Part shown: one piece after another, positions 47,880 to 57,224 of the stretch
Layout of the letters: every line of letters starts with the position of its first letter
Position numbering within the stretch: position 1 is the stretch's first letter
DNA from: Candidatus Thorarchaeota archaeon
Lineage (GTDB): Archaea > Asgardarchaeota > Thorarchaeia > Thorarchaeales > Thorarchaeaceae
DNA length: 64,000 nucleotides
Assembly: GCA_011364905.1 (NCBI GenBank)
Contig: RDNZ01000004.1
Span: 1-64,000, forward strand
Reading direction: 5' to 3'
Made by a program: the position numbers and the translations under genes
Notes under the pieces: model-generated
Told to the model about the DNA's origin: nothing
Database searches by the model: none
Seen by the model: the letters and a program-made list of their open reading frames with translations, nothing else

Positions 47880-48230
47880 ATGTTTGTTGTAAACTTCAAG
47901 GAAAGAGAGGAACTCCCCGTCGAATTACCTGGTAGTAAGAACGCGACAATGCGTTGGCTTGTCGGCAAACAAGACGGAGCTAGGACATACGCAATGCGTT
48001 TCTTTGAAATAAAACCTGGTGGCATCATCCCCTTGCATACTCATCCTGAGAAACATGAAACATTTATTCTTGAAGGCGAGGCCAAACTTCTTGGCGGCGA
48101 AGAGGATACAGTGGCAAAGAAAGGTGATGTTGTCTTCGTGCCGCCAAATCAGCCTCATGGCTATGAAAACACTCACGGTTCTAAGGTTTTTCGTTCCATA
48201 GATGTGATTCCCTTATTGAAGAAGGATTAG
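47880..48230 (+). CDS. Cupin-domain protein
   Basis: GGIIPLHTHPEKHETFILEGEAKLL...KKGDVVFVPPNQPHGYEN. Confidence 0.93.
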   Translation: MFVVNFKEREELPVELPGSKNATMRWLVGKQDGARTYAMRFFEIKPGGIIPLHTHPEKHETFILEGEAKLLGGEEDTVAKKGDVVFVPPNQPHGYENTHGSKVFRSIDVIPLLKKD

Positions 48231-48278
48231 GTAGTTTTTTCTTGAGGGTTACATTCGCCAGTAATCGGAGCTGGTACA

Positions 48279-49085
48279 ATGAATCTCAGTGACAAGAAGC
48301 TTTGGATTTTTGATGTCGACAATACCTTGATCAAAGACATAGAACATCCAAAACCGTTCAAGGATGCACTGACTCTCTGGAAAGCGTTGAGCGAGAAGGG
48401 GTATGAGCTGGCAATCCTTACAAATGTGGGTCGTCTCTCGTCGAGACAAGTTCAAAAATCTCTTGCAAAGGCAGGTTTTGAAATTCCCTCCGACCGTGTA
48501 TTTACTGCTGGAGCTGCTGCTGCTGCTTATGTGCATAACAGGTCTCCAGGAGCAAGGTGTTTTGTAATCAGTGAAGGTGGAGCACGGGAAGATTTCGTAG
48601 CCAGGGGTCTTGATGTGACAAACAATCCCCCAATCGACTTTGTTGCAGTTGGAGCGGACCGGGGAATGACCTTCGACGAGTTGAACTTTGCCACAAAGAT
48701 GGTAAAAGAGGGTTCACCTCTGATTTGTATCAGTGGGAGTCGTGATTATCCTGGGGTCTACCTTGGAACAGATGGCATATTCATAGGCGAGCGTTCCATT
48801 GTTGCTGCAATAGAAGATGCAACAGGAGCACAAGCAGTAATAGTTGGAAAGCCACTCCCTGAGATTGTAGTTGAAACCGTGAAAATACTGAATCAGCAAT
48901 CCTCGGATACTGTTCTTGTTGGAGATAATCCGAATTCGGATATTGCAGGGGGCAATGCAGCAGGTGTGACGACGGTCTTGGTTAAACGGAATCCAGATGA
49001 TATTGTACCCTACGACTCTGGGGACATGGATGCAACCCCGTCTGTGACTGTCAAATCTTTGGATGAGTTGATATCGCAGATCTAA
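48279..49085 (+). CDS. HAD-superfamily phosphatase (NagD-like)
   Basis: LWIFDVDNTLI, LAILTNVGRLSSRQVQKSLAKAGFE, VIVGKPLPEIVVETV, VLVGDNPNSDIAGGNAAGVTTVLV. Confidence 0.93.
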   Translation: MNLSDKKLWIFDVDNTLIKDIEHPKPFKDALTLWKALSEKGYELAILTNVGRLSSRQVQKSLAKAGFEIPSDRVFTAGAAAAAYVHNRSPGARCFVISEGGAREDFVARGLDVTNNPPIDFVAVGADRGMTFDELNFATKMVKEGSPLICISGSRDYPGVYLGTDGIFIGERSIVAAIEDATGAQAVIVGKPLPEIVVETVKILNQQSSDTVLVGDNPNSDIAGGNAAGVTTVLVKRNPDDIVPYDSGDMDATPSVTVKSLDELISQI

Positions 49086-49128
49086 GAGACTCGCAATACT
49101 CAAAGGGATAGAAACGAACAGACTCCTC

Positions 49129-49821
49129 ATGAGTCATACCAACGTCCCTCATGTTCGTTTTGAAGTTCACCGACCCGGTCTAAGTGTTGCTATGTTCATC
49201 CTTGATGAACTGCGTGTTGGTTCATCTACATCATCGTTTGAGGAATATGAGAAAGAAACCTTCAAGGAAATAAGATCTCAATCTAATCTTGATGATGTGA
49301 AGGATGATCCAATATTTCGTGCCTATCGTGACCTCTACTGGACCTTCGGTATGGATCCAACCAAACTTCGAGTTTCAAGTGAAGCAGTTTTACGAAGGAT
49401 TCTCAAGGGGTTGAATCTTTGGAGAGTATCAGATGTTGTGGACATCATTAACTTGGCCTCAGCATATCATAAAATTCCCATCAGTCTTGTTGATGCCTCA
49501 AAGCTTTCGGGTGGTTTTGTGGTTCGGAATGCTATCAAGGGTGAGCTTTTTCATCGCATAGGAGGAAAAACAATTGTCTGTCGAGGGAGAGAGATTGTGG
49601 TTGCAGATGATGAAAAGATTGTTTGCTTTGGTTTTGCAACGCATGATTCGGAACTCACCATGATCACTCAGGAGAGTAGCCGCGTGTTCGTTCTTCTATA
49701 TGGTGCTGAAATCGTCGATCGAGAAATGATGGATACTGCATTAAAGATTACACTTGATATGATTGACCAATGGCTTGATTGTCGAGTCTCAGTGCCATAT
49801 TTCTTCGAAAGCAAATCTTAG
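49129..49821 (+). CDS. B3/B4 tRNA-binding-domain protein (PheRS beta-like editing fold)
   Basis: RAYRDLYWTFGMDPTKLRVSSEAVLRRIL...DVVDIINLASAYHKIPISLVDASKLSGGFVVRNA. Confidence 0.85.
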   Translation: MSHTNVPHVRFEVHRPGLSVAMFILDELRVGSSTSSFEEYEKETFKEIRSQSNLDDVKDDPIFRAYRDLYWTFGMDPTKLRVSSEAVLRRILKGLNLWRVSDVVDIINLASAYHKIPISLVDASKLSGGFVVRNAIKGELFHRIGGKTIVCRGREIVVADDEKIVCFGFATHDSELTMITQESSRVFVLLYGAEIVDREMMDTALKITLDMIDQWLDCRVSVPYFFESKS

Positions 49822-51785
49822 AACTCAAGGAATGGCTGCCCCAGGACTATCCTTTCGAGAAGGCTGTTTTTGTTTGCGCTATCAACCATCAGTTCAAACT
49901 GTTTCTTCAAACGAACCTCATCAATATATTCCGGTTCTTTGATACCCATGCTATCAATCACCAGTTTAAGCATGTAGTCAAACTCATAAACCAGATAGTC
50001 TTCCTTGCGCGTCTTCCCTTTACGAGTGACTTCCTTTTTGACTTTCTTCGCTAGTCCCTGTTTGAGCGCCTCTCTTGTTTCAGTCAAGTAGAATGACATT
50101 GACTTTTCATAATGAAGCTCTCCTCTCTTGACCAGTTCTTTTAGGAATTGCAGTCCGAATGTCCTTCGTGCAATAGCTTCAATTCTAGCCACAAAGCCAT
50201 TGACTATATCCTCATAGGAAAGTTTCCCAGCTTGCCCCCTCGTTTCAAAGACCTTATCTTCGGGTTTAGCACTCTTAAACTTCTGTTTCTTCTCTGCCAG
50301 GATTCGCTCTTGTTCCAGTCTAGCTGCTTCATCAGCTTTCTTTTGTTGTTCCTCTAATCGTTTCCTTTCAGCTTCATTCTTCGCTTCCTCAATTTGCTTC
50401 AGCTTCGCAAGTCGTGCTTTCTCTCTTTCAGCTGCTTCACGTTTCTCCTGTGCTAGACGCTCTTCTTCAAGCTTCTTCAGGACTTTTTCCTGCTGTTCTC
50501 TCAGCTTCTGCATATGTTTCTGAACGTCTCTCTCAGTGAGAGTAATGTGCTTTGTAAGAAGCCAACGAACTCCTATGTGATTGACCTTGGGTTTGAGGTC
50601 TGCTGACGAGAAAATGAAGCTTGCAGTTTGTTGACCTGGAAGTTGGGTGATGATTTCTTCAGAATCTTTCTCTCCAGCAATTGGTTCTAGGATTCGTTCC
50701 AAAACTTTCAGCGATTGTTCGCTACTAATTCGACCCGCGGATATTGTATTGAACTGCTCAAAGGCCTTGTAGTCTATGTCCTTTGGACTCTGGGTCGCAA
50801 TAAGACACTCAATTCCGTACTTACGTGCCTGCCTGAAGAGAAGCAAGAATGTTTCTTTTGGACCAGGCGCTTTCATCCCCGCTGGAATGAATGGTGCTGC
50901 TTCATCTTGGAAAATCATCATTCTTGGTTTCTCTGTAAAACCTTGTCGAAGCATCCAGGAGTATAACTGGTTTAGAACAATTGAAATGAAGAAGTGCTTC
51001 TCCTCTTCACTGCGAAGAGTCTTCAAGAATATTACATTGATTGGTGTTTTTCCATCTACAGGTTTTGTTAGATCATCGAAGTCTATCCCTCCTTCTTCTT
51101 TGAAAAGAAGTTGTGACGACCCGACAGTCAAGCTTCGGATGCGTGTGGCAAGCGTTTGTCTCTCGGAGAACTTCATGAATGGTTCAAGGTCAACGCCGGC
51201 AGTTTCCTTGTCAGCCACAAGCATATCGGCAAGTTCAGATAGTTCATCAACATCAGTTTTTTCGCCCTCCCAAATAGTCCTTAGAAGTTCATAGATGACC
51301 GCAAAGGATTTGCCCTCCCATGACCTTGACAAGCCTCCAACTTTCGTTAGGACCTTTACAAGTGTTCTGGAACAATTGTCAAGCAACCGAATGATATCAT
51401 CCTGATCTGCATTCCTATCTGGAAGCTTCAATGGATTGATAGAAATCGCTAGTCCTTTACTGCTAGCAGGAGTATAAACGCGAACGATAACCTTGTCCAT
51501 ATACTCCTTCAATCGGTCTGGGGGTACTCCTTTCTCTGCAAGTTCTTTTGGGTCACCTGGCAGCATTAATGATGCTATATCACCTTGAGGATCGAATGCC
51601 ACGACTGGAATACCTTGCATTGCGGCTTCTTCCAAGATGCATTTGGAAAGGACTGTCTTCCCTGATCCTGTAGAGCCAAAAACACCTCCGTGTCTGCGAA
51701 GGAGATCCACACTGATCTCGAATCTCTCCTCAGTCCTCTTTCCTTCTTCATCAAGTTTGAATCCAAGCCAGAGTGAATTTGCCAT
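49818..51785 (-). CDS. HerA/VirB4-like P-loop ATPase with coiled-coil insertion
   Basis: HGGVFGSTGSGKTVLSKCILEEAAMQGIPVVAFDPQGDIASL; MMIFQDEAAPFIP; RKYGIECLIATQSPKDID; long K/E/R coiled coil before the C-terminal domain. Confidence 0.88.
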   Translation of the reverse strand: MANSLWLGFKLDEEGKRTEERFEISVDLLRRHGGVFGSTGSGKTVLSKCILEEAAMQGIPVVAFDPQGDIASLMLPGDPKELAEKGVPPDRLKEYMDKVIVRVYTPASSKGLAISINPLKLPDRNADQDDIIRLLDNCSRTLVKVLTKVGGLSRSWEGKSFAVIYELLRTIWEGEKTDVDELSELADMLVADKETAGVDLEPFMKFSERQTLATRIRSLTVGSSQLLFKEEGGIDFDDLTKPVDGKTPINVIFLKTLRSEEEKHFFISIVLNQLYSWMLRQGFTEKPRMMIFQDEAAPFIPAGMKAPGPKETFLLLFRQARKYGIECLIATQSPKDIDYKAFEQFNTISAGRISSEQSLKVLERILEPIAGEKDSEEIITQLPGQQTASFIFSSADLKPKVNHIGVRWLLTKHITLTERDVQKHMQKLREQQEKVLKKLEEERLAQEKREAAEREKARLAKLKQIEEAKNEAERKRLEEQQKKADEAARLEQERILAEKKQKFKSAKPEDKVFETRGQAGKLSYEDIVNGFVARIEAIARRTFGLQFLKELVKRGELHYEKSMSFYLTETREALKQGLAKKVKKEVTRKGKTRKEDYLVYEFDYMLKLVIDSMGIKEPEYIDEVRLKKQFELMVDSANKNSLLERIVLGQPFLEF

Positions 51786-51897
51786 TTCTAACACCAATTA
51801 TCTTGTTACATCTCTCAGGTTTTAAGAGCCTTTTCAGTATTACTTCAATGCAAAAAGAGAAAGAGTGGATGAAGAAAACTTCATCCAACCTATTCTT

Positions 51898-52533
51898 CTA
51901 TTCTCCAACTGGTTCATATCTTCTTCCAAGGAAGAACACAATTAACACAACTAGAGCAAATGCAAGTAGAAATAGCCCTCCAGCTGCCCATCCATAGGAG
52001 AATGTGTTCTTTATTATGCTCAAGGCAAGATAGACACCAGCCATGATTACACCCAGAACAAGCGAGACAAGCATGAACCTAGATGTCATTTCTTTTACCT
52101 GTCCTGTTTCAGCTCCCACAGCAATTTTGCTACCGAAGAAGACGAAAACAAAGAGGAATATGTATGCAATGACAATCATTGTACCCATATCAAATAGATA
52201 GCCTTGTGTGACTACATCAACACCCTCCAATAATCCAAAGGTCAGGAGAGTCGCAAGTGCGTGAATGTAAACAAGCATGTTTGATACAAGCTTGTCATCA
52301 GGATTCACAAATCCCGTTATTTCGGTAAAAGTGTTAACGATGCTGATAATTAAGACAACTCCCAATACGGCAAGTGCCACCGCCCATATATAGAAGGGAT
52401 ACAGCAACTGTGCTGGGGTTGCAGAAAGTGAATCAAGGATGTATTTCAGTATTATCGCGAAACCAAGTGCAGCTAGTCCGATTCCGGATAGAAAATTTCC
52501 AATAGTAATGACCCTAATCATTATCTCCTCCAT
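51898..52533 (-). CDS. Hypothetical multi-TM membrane protein
   Basis: 211 aa, about six hydrophobic helices. Confidence 0.7.
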   Translation of the reverse strand: MEEIMIRVITIGNFLSGIGLAALGFAIILKYILDSLSATPAQLLYPFYIWAVALAVLGVVLIISIVNTFTEITGFVNPDDKLVSNMLVYIHALATLLTFGLLEGVDVVTQGYLFDMGTMIVIAYIFLFVFVFFGSKIAVGAETGQVKEMTSRFMLVSLVLGVIMAGVYLALSIIKNTFSYGWAAGGLFLLAFALVVLIVFFLGRRYEPVGE

Positions 52534-52613
52534 GAGGTAGAGTAATTATCACAAACAGGCGCTTGTTTCTATTAACTCTTTGCTAATTCCTTGATAATAC
52601 ATGGAGAAGTTTC

Positions 52614-53828
52614 TCAATCCACTTCAGCTATTACAGGTGCCGCTTCCTTAAGGAAGTAGGTACCGATGCACGCGATTGCAATTAGAACAGCGACGAGGGT
52701 CGCCAAGCCCGGGAAAAGACCTCCCATTTGATAAGCAACCTCTGCAGCAAAAGGTCCAATTATCATCCCTGAGCCAAAGAAGATGCTATAGACCCCCATA
52801 GTACTTCCACGCGCTTCCTCACTAGAAATGTCTGTGAGATATGCCATTGCTGCTGGTGGGAATGATCCTGAAATGAATCCAAGAATCGGTAGAGCAGGCC
52901 AAATCGACCATACCAACTCGAACTGGTTTGCATTAGCAACAAGAACATAGGATAGAAGACCAAAACCAATTAGACCCGCCACGATGAATGGTCGTCTCTT
53001 CATTACGTAGTCTGAGAGGTGCCCCATAACGATGATTCCCAGAAGTAATGATACACCTAACATTGCGAAGAGGATTAGCATATCAGTTGCAGTTAGGGAA
53101 AAGTAGTCCTCGATAATCTGTTTTAGTTTTGAGATCATAATACCATAAAGAGAAATGATTGGAACATACACGGGAAGCATCAGTTGAATTCGCCTATCAG
53201 TGGCTACTTCTTTCAAAAGGTGTGTCATGCTGACCTCATCTGTCTCTGAAACAACTCTAGTTTCCTTGATCAATATCACCGCGAGAATTCCGCTTAACGT
53301 GCAAGCTCCTGCAGCCGCAAAGAGAAGAATGTTGGGTGCTAATCCAAATTCAAGTAAAATAATGCCTAGACCAAATCCTCCTGCAAGTCCCGCAAGAGTT
53401 GACAAGTCATAATAGCCCATCAGTCTAGCTCTGTTGGTTTCTGATGAAGCATCAGCAATAATTGATAATGTTGATGTCACCTGTGATGCAGCACCAAGTC
53501 CAAAGACTATAGCTAGTATGTATGCAAGAAACTCAAAAGTGGCAATACCAAACATGAAAGCCGCAAAACCCGTCATGAACAAGCTTGCTACAAAGATTGG
53601 TTTTCTCCCAATCTTATCACTATAAGAGCCAAAGAATGAGACTGTACTTAATTCTGAAACTGGATAAATAGCGAGAACTACTGCTACACCCCATCCCTGC
53701 AAAACTCCACTCATGTACGCGTCACTTGATATCACTGCTATTGTTACATAGAAGGATGCACGCATTATCAATGTTACAAGGTATAACATCATCAGTGTCA
53801 GAAAGTGACCGGATTTTCTAAGTCCCAT
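52614..53828 (-). CDS. MFS transporter
   Basis: 12 hydrophobic helices; FFGSYSDKIGRKPIFVASLFMTG motif; MGHLSDYVMKRRPFIV. Confidence 0.92.
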   Translation of the reverse strand: MGLRKSGHFLTLMMLYLVTLIMRASFYVTIAVISSDAYMSGVLQGWGVAVVLAIYPVSELSTVSFFGSYSDKIGRKPIFVASLFMTGFAAFMFGIATFEFLAYILAIVFGLGAASQVTSTLSIIADASSETNRARLMGYYDLSTLAGLAGGFGLGIILLEFGLAPNILLFAAAGACTLSGILAVILIKETRVVSETDEVSMTHLLKEVATDRRIQLMLPVYVPIISLYGIMISKLKQIIEDYFSLTATDMLILFAMLGVSLLLGIIVMGHLSDYVMKRRPFIVAGLIGFGLLSYVLVANANQFELVWSIWPALPILGFISGSFPPAAMAYLTDISSEEARGSTMGVYSIFFGSGMIIGPFAAEVAYQMGGLFPGLATLVAVLIAIACIGTYFLKEAAPVIAEVD

Positions 53829-54050
53829 CCATTTGCTCTCCTTTAAAAGGTGGTCTGGCCCATGCGTTAGTGTTTATAAGCTTGGCAGTTTGGCACTTGA
53901 ATCATAGCAGGTTATTAGAACTCCTGGGAATTTGATGCCAAGAACTTGTCTTCCTGGCCCGGTTTATGTTTTAGGGCTTGTAGTACGTCTCTTTCTTTCA
54001 CGAAGGGTTTAAATCGCACATTAGAGGGAAACACCTCACGGTGGCTTGAA

Positions 54051-54821
54051 TTGAGCTGGGTTGCTAAAATCATCAATGGAAAACCTGACGAGTACACCCA
54101 TGCGAAGTTGGTAAAGTATGGTATAGGCACTCATCCAGGTCCGAGGATCAAACTTACGTTGAGTAAGACTAGTATAAAATTCAAGGCTGATTTGGACCAA
54201 GAGAAAGATATTCTCCGCGGCTATCTTCTTGGTGCACCTCGCGGGTCTCACAAAGTGAAAGGAATGATAATCACTTACGCTGACCGACAGGAAGACTATG
54301 CCCGACTGAATATGCCGCTCACATGGTCACAATCTAAGGGCAAGGGATCCCCTGTCTATAAGACGAAAGTTGATGAAGTAGCACCTATTGAGGACATAAA
54401 AGCACTGTTTGATGTTGACGACCCCACTACCTTCTATCTTCTTTCTATTAATCCAAGAGATGGGACCAAACCATGGAAAGTTGCTACAAAGACATCCTTT
54501 CCGAAGGGTGGCCCCAAAGGTGATGAAGATGAAAGCGATGAGAAAGATCCTGTCTTCACGAAAGGATCCCTAGGGCGAACAGATGAGATGCTTAGGTATA
54601 TTATCGATACCTTTGTGCCAGACTTCAAGGATAAGATAGGGCCAAAGACAAAACAGATAGTAATTCGCAACAATTTTGTCATCGAGGATATAGTGATTCC
54701 CAAAGACTCTTCCCTCAGTTTCTCTGAGAAACGACGTCTTGCAAAGAAACGTGGCAAGCTAATTCGGCTCGTCACCATTGATGGCACAGATCACACATTT
54801 GAGTATGATTTCATTGTATAG
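54051..54821 (+). CDS. Hypothetical protein (about 257 aa; start revised)
   Basis: Frame 53946-54821 open, but the TATA-like gggtttaaatc at 54005-54015 and GGTGG before TTG at 54051 suggest a later start. Confidence 0.55.
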   Translation: MSWVAKIINGKPDEYTHAKLVKYGIGTHPGPRIKLTLSKTSIKFKADLDQEKDILRGYLLGAPRGSHKVKGMIITYADRQEDYARLNMPLTWSQSKGKGSPVYKTKVDEVAPIEDIKALFDVDDPTTFYLLSINPRDGTKPWKVATKTSFPKGGPKGDEDESDEKDPVFTKGSLGRTDEMLRYIIDTFVPDFKDKIGPKTKQIVIRNNFVIEDIVIPKDSSLSFSEKRRLAKKRGKLIRLVTIDGTDHTFEYDFIV

Positions 54822-54889
54822 TCACATGACCGTGACGTTTAAATTCGAAACGATGGGCATGCCCCATACGAAAAGAAAAGGCGATACGA

Positions 54890-55087
54890 ATGCAAGGATT
54901 TGAAGGACTTTACTTCCCAGTTTCACTTCTGTTCATCTTTCTAGGTCTGTTTGCTGCAAGCTGGTTAATCATTCACATTGAGCACGGTCGCCACTTCTCG
55001 AAGTTCAAGGTGGGGTCTGCGCTTTTCCTAACCTCAATCTTAATTGGATTTGGAATTCACTTTCTCCTTCTCTCTGCTGGAATGTAA
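54890..55087 (+). CDS. Small two-TM membrane protein
   Basis: 65 aa, two hydrophobic helices; TATA-like gtttaaatt about 55 nt upstream. Confidence 0.65.
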   Translation: MQGFEGLYFPVSLLFIFLGLFAASWLIIHIEHGRHFSKFKVGSALFLTSILIGFGIHFLLLSAGM

Positions 55088-55210
55088 GATTCGGCAACAT
55101 TTTCAATTTCGGATTCATTATGAACTAAATACCATTATTTAGTCACTATCCCACTTAATTCTGCTATCCCTCAGTGGAGCGCATATCTTCCAGATAAGAG
55201 GAATCCTGAC

Positions 55211-56398
55211 TTGCTACTTGAACCTGATATTCAGAAACTAGCCATAGAAAGCCGCCAAAGGCTAGTGCAGGAGTTCGCTGATAAGTATGCCAACCTAAGA
55301 GAACGAGTTAAACGAGTTCCAGAAGCAGATGCAAGCAGGATATCAGAAAAACTGTCATGCCCGCTTGAAGTTGCTCTGATAGCATATCTGATTAACATGG
55401 ATGGTATCATGGGTGTGAAGCATGCTGTTGAGCTGCTGAGTGCAGAGCTTCAGCGGAGAGCCGCAGTGGGCGAAGATGTGCCGAATCTTCCTGGGAATAT
55501 TATGGAGTTTGCTCTCACTGAAGGTCGATGGCTTTTACACATTTATGGTAGTTTTGTGCAAGTGCTTGAAACTCAGGTAAGAAGTCTATCAAACCTTGAG
55601 GAAGGGATTGAGGGTCCTTCCATTGATGTTGAGAGAGCACTTTCAATCATCGCGGCGAGGACAAAGATATCTGAAACACTTATCGCTCCTGTCATTGATG
55701 AATGGCACAAAGAACATTCCAAGGCAACCAGCAAAGACGCACTCATCTATTTTGGCCAGGCTATCACAAAATGGAACATTAGCACTCTGAATGGCAAGTT
55801 CCTGCAAATTCAAAGGCGAATTCAAGCACTGTTCAGGGTCCTCAGGGAAAGTCTACTCACCGCGATTGATTCCTATACAATGGATGCAGCAATTGACCGC
55901 ATTGACACTCTTATAGAGGAACTAGGACGGCCATTTGATGAGATGCCCTTGCGGGCTGTTTCTCATTTCTTACTGCATATCGCACCACGACTAGCAACAG
56001 GTCGAGGTGACAGGTCTCCATATGTTTCAGTTGGAGTTTCATCCACAAGAGGAAACAAAGCTGAACCTGATCTCTCTTCTCCTTTTGATTTCCTTGAACG
56101 TGATGTGAAACTGGCAAAGAGAAGGAGAGGGGATGAACGAAACCAATACCTCAAGGAGAGAATTGCACGTGTCATGCGCGTATTGAAGTATCAAGGAAAC
56201 ACAAACTCTGAGAGCCTCGAGCAGTGTTTCAACGAACTCGTCAATCGCCTTGGGGTTGATGTCCCTCAGCTAGGCAGCATCATAGAGAATTCCATGGTAG
56301 CCATAGCAAATGTTTCCGAGTCTGAGAGAGACACTCTCTCGGTGGCCATGATACTTGATTTCATTTCTTCAAATATCTATGGAGAGGAGGCGTCTTGA
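55211..56398 (+). CDS. Uncharacterised protein, first gene of helicase operon
   Basis: 395 aa mostly helical ORF; overlaps the next gene by 4 bp. Confidence 0.7.
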   Translation: MLLEPDIQKLAIESRQRLVQEFADKYANLRERVKRVPEADASRISEKLSCPLEVALIAYLINMDGIMGVKHAVELLSAELQRRAAVGEDVPNLPGNIMEFALTEGRWLLHIYGSFVQVLETQVRSLSNLEEGIEGPSIDVERALSIIAARTKISETLIAPVIDEWHKEHSKATSKDALIYFGQAITKWNISTLNGKFLQIQRRIQALFRVLRESLLTAIDSYTMDAAIDRIDTLIEELGRPFDEMPLRAVSHFLLHIAPRLATGRGDRSPYVSVGVSSTRGNKAEPDLSSPFDFLERDVKLAKRRRGDERNQYLKERIARVMRVLKYQGNTNSESLEQCFNELVNRLGVDVPQLGSIIENSMVAIANVSESERDTLSVAMILDFISSNIYGEEAS

Positions 56399-57171
56399 GC
56401 CTAGGTCAGAGTCCACTCTATTGGTTGATTGAAGTGGAAAGCTATGATTTTCAAGTAGGCGCATTCAAAGACGCTGACCTTACAGGAAAGGCATTAATTC
56501 TATCTAATCAACTCTGGTCGATAATTCGTGGGACAAAGGTGTATTCCATTCTCATAGGACCAGGAGTTTTCAAAGGTGTTGCAACAAAGGGCGGTATCCA
56601 GGTTGATGTCTTGGAATTTCTCTCAGCGCTCATGTTCGACCCTACAATGCTTCGAGTCGATGAGCCGCTTCCACAGGTAGACATTGTAAATCCTGAGGTC
56701 ATAGATCCTTTAGGTGCGCGTAAACACGAAGAGATTGTCACGGTCATTCGTAATCTAGTTGTGGAGAAAGGAAACATCTTGGCGGCTGATCGTTTGGCTA
56801 CTGTTCAGATGAAGGCCAATGTTCCTCAGACGGCATTTTATGAGGAGATGTATAAGCGAATCAATGTTTCACATGTTTCAGGTCTTCAACGAGCCAAATT
56901 CATTTTGGCTGGCACCAATGGTCCAATGTACAAGCCATTTGTCGAGTATTTCAATGACAGAAAGTTCTGGCAGAAAGAACGAACTAAGGTCATGGCTACA
57001 CCTTTTCACAAGTTTAGTAGCTTCATTGATATCGATATAATGTCTGACTGGATGATTGTGGAGAAAGCTGGGTCGGATTCAAAAACTGGAATCGAAGCCA
57101 TTGGTGAGGAGTTTGAAAAGGCTTTGTCGTTAGTAGAGAAAGAGAGCAATGCCTACATTTTTGAATTATGA
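56395..57171 (+). CDS. Uncharacterised protein, second gene of helicase operon
   Basis: 258 aa ORF beginning TTG in the 3' end of the upstream gene. Confidence 0.7.
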   Translation: MSLGQSPLYWLIEVESYDFQVGAFKDADLTGKALILSNQLWSIIRGTKVYSILIGPGVFKGVATKGGIQVDVLEFLSALMFDPTMLRVDEPLPQVDIVNPEVIDPLGARKHEEIVTVIRNLVVEKGNILAADRLATVQMKANVPQTAFYEEMYKRINVSHVSGLQRAKFILAGTNGPMYKPFVEYFNDRKFWQKERTKVMATPFHKFSSFIDIDIMSDWMIVEKAGSDSKTGIEAIGEEFEKALSLVEKESNAYIFEL

Positions 57172-57224
57172 TGCAACCACAAGAGTCTTTGGTGAAAAGT
57201 ATTGCACACGATTGAGGACTCAAA

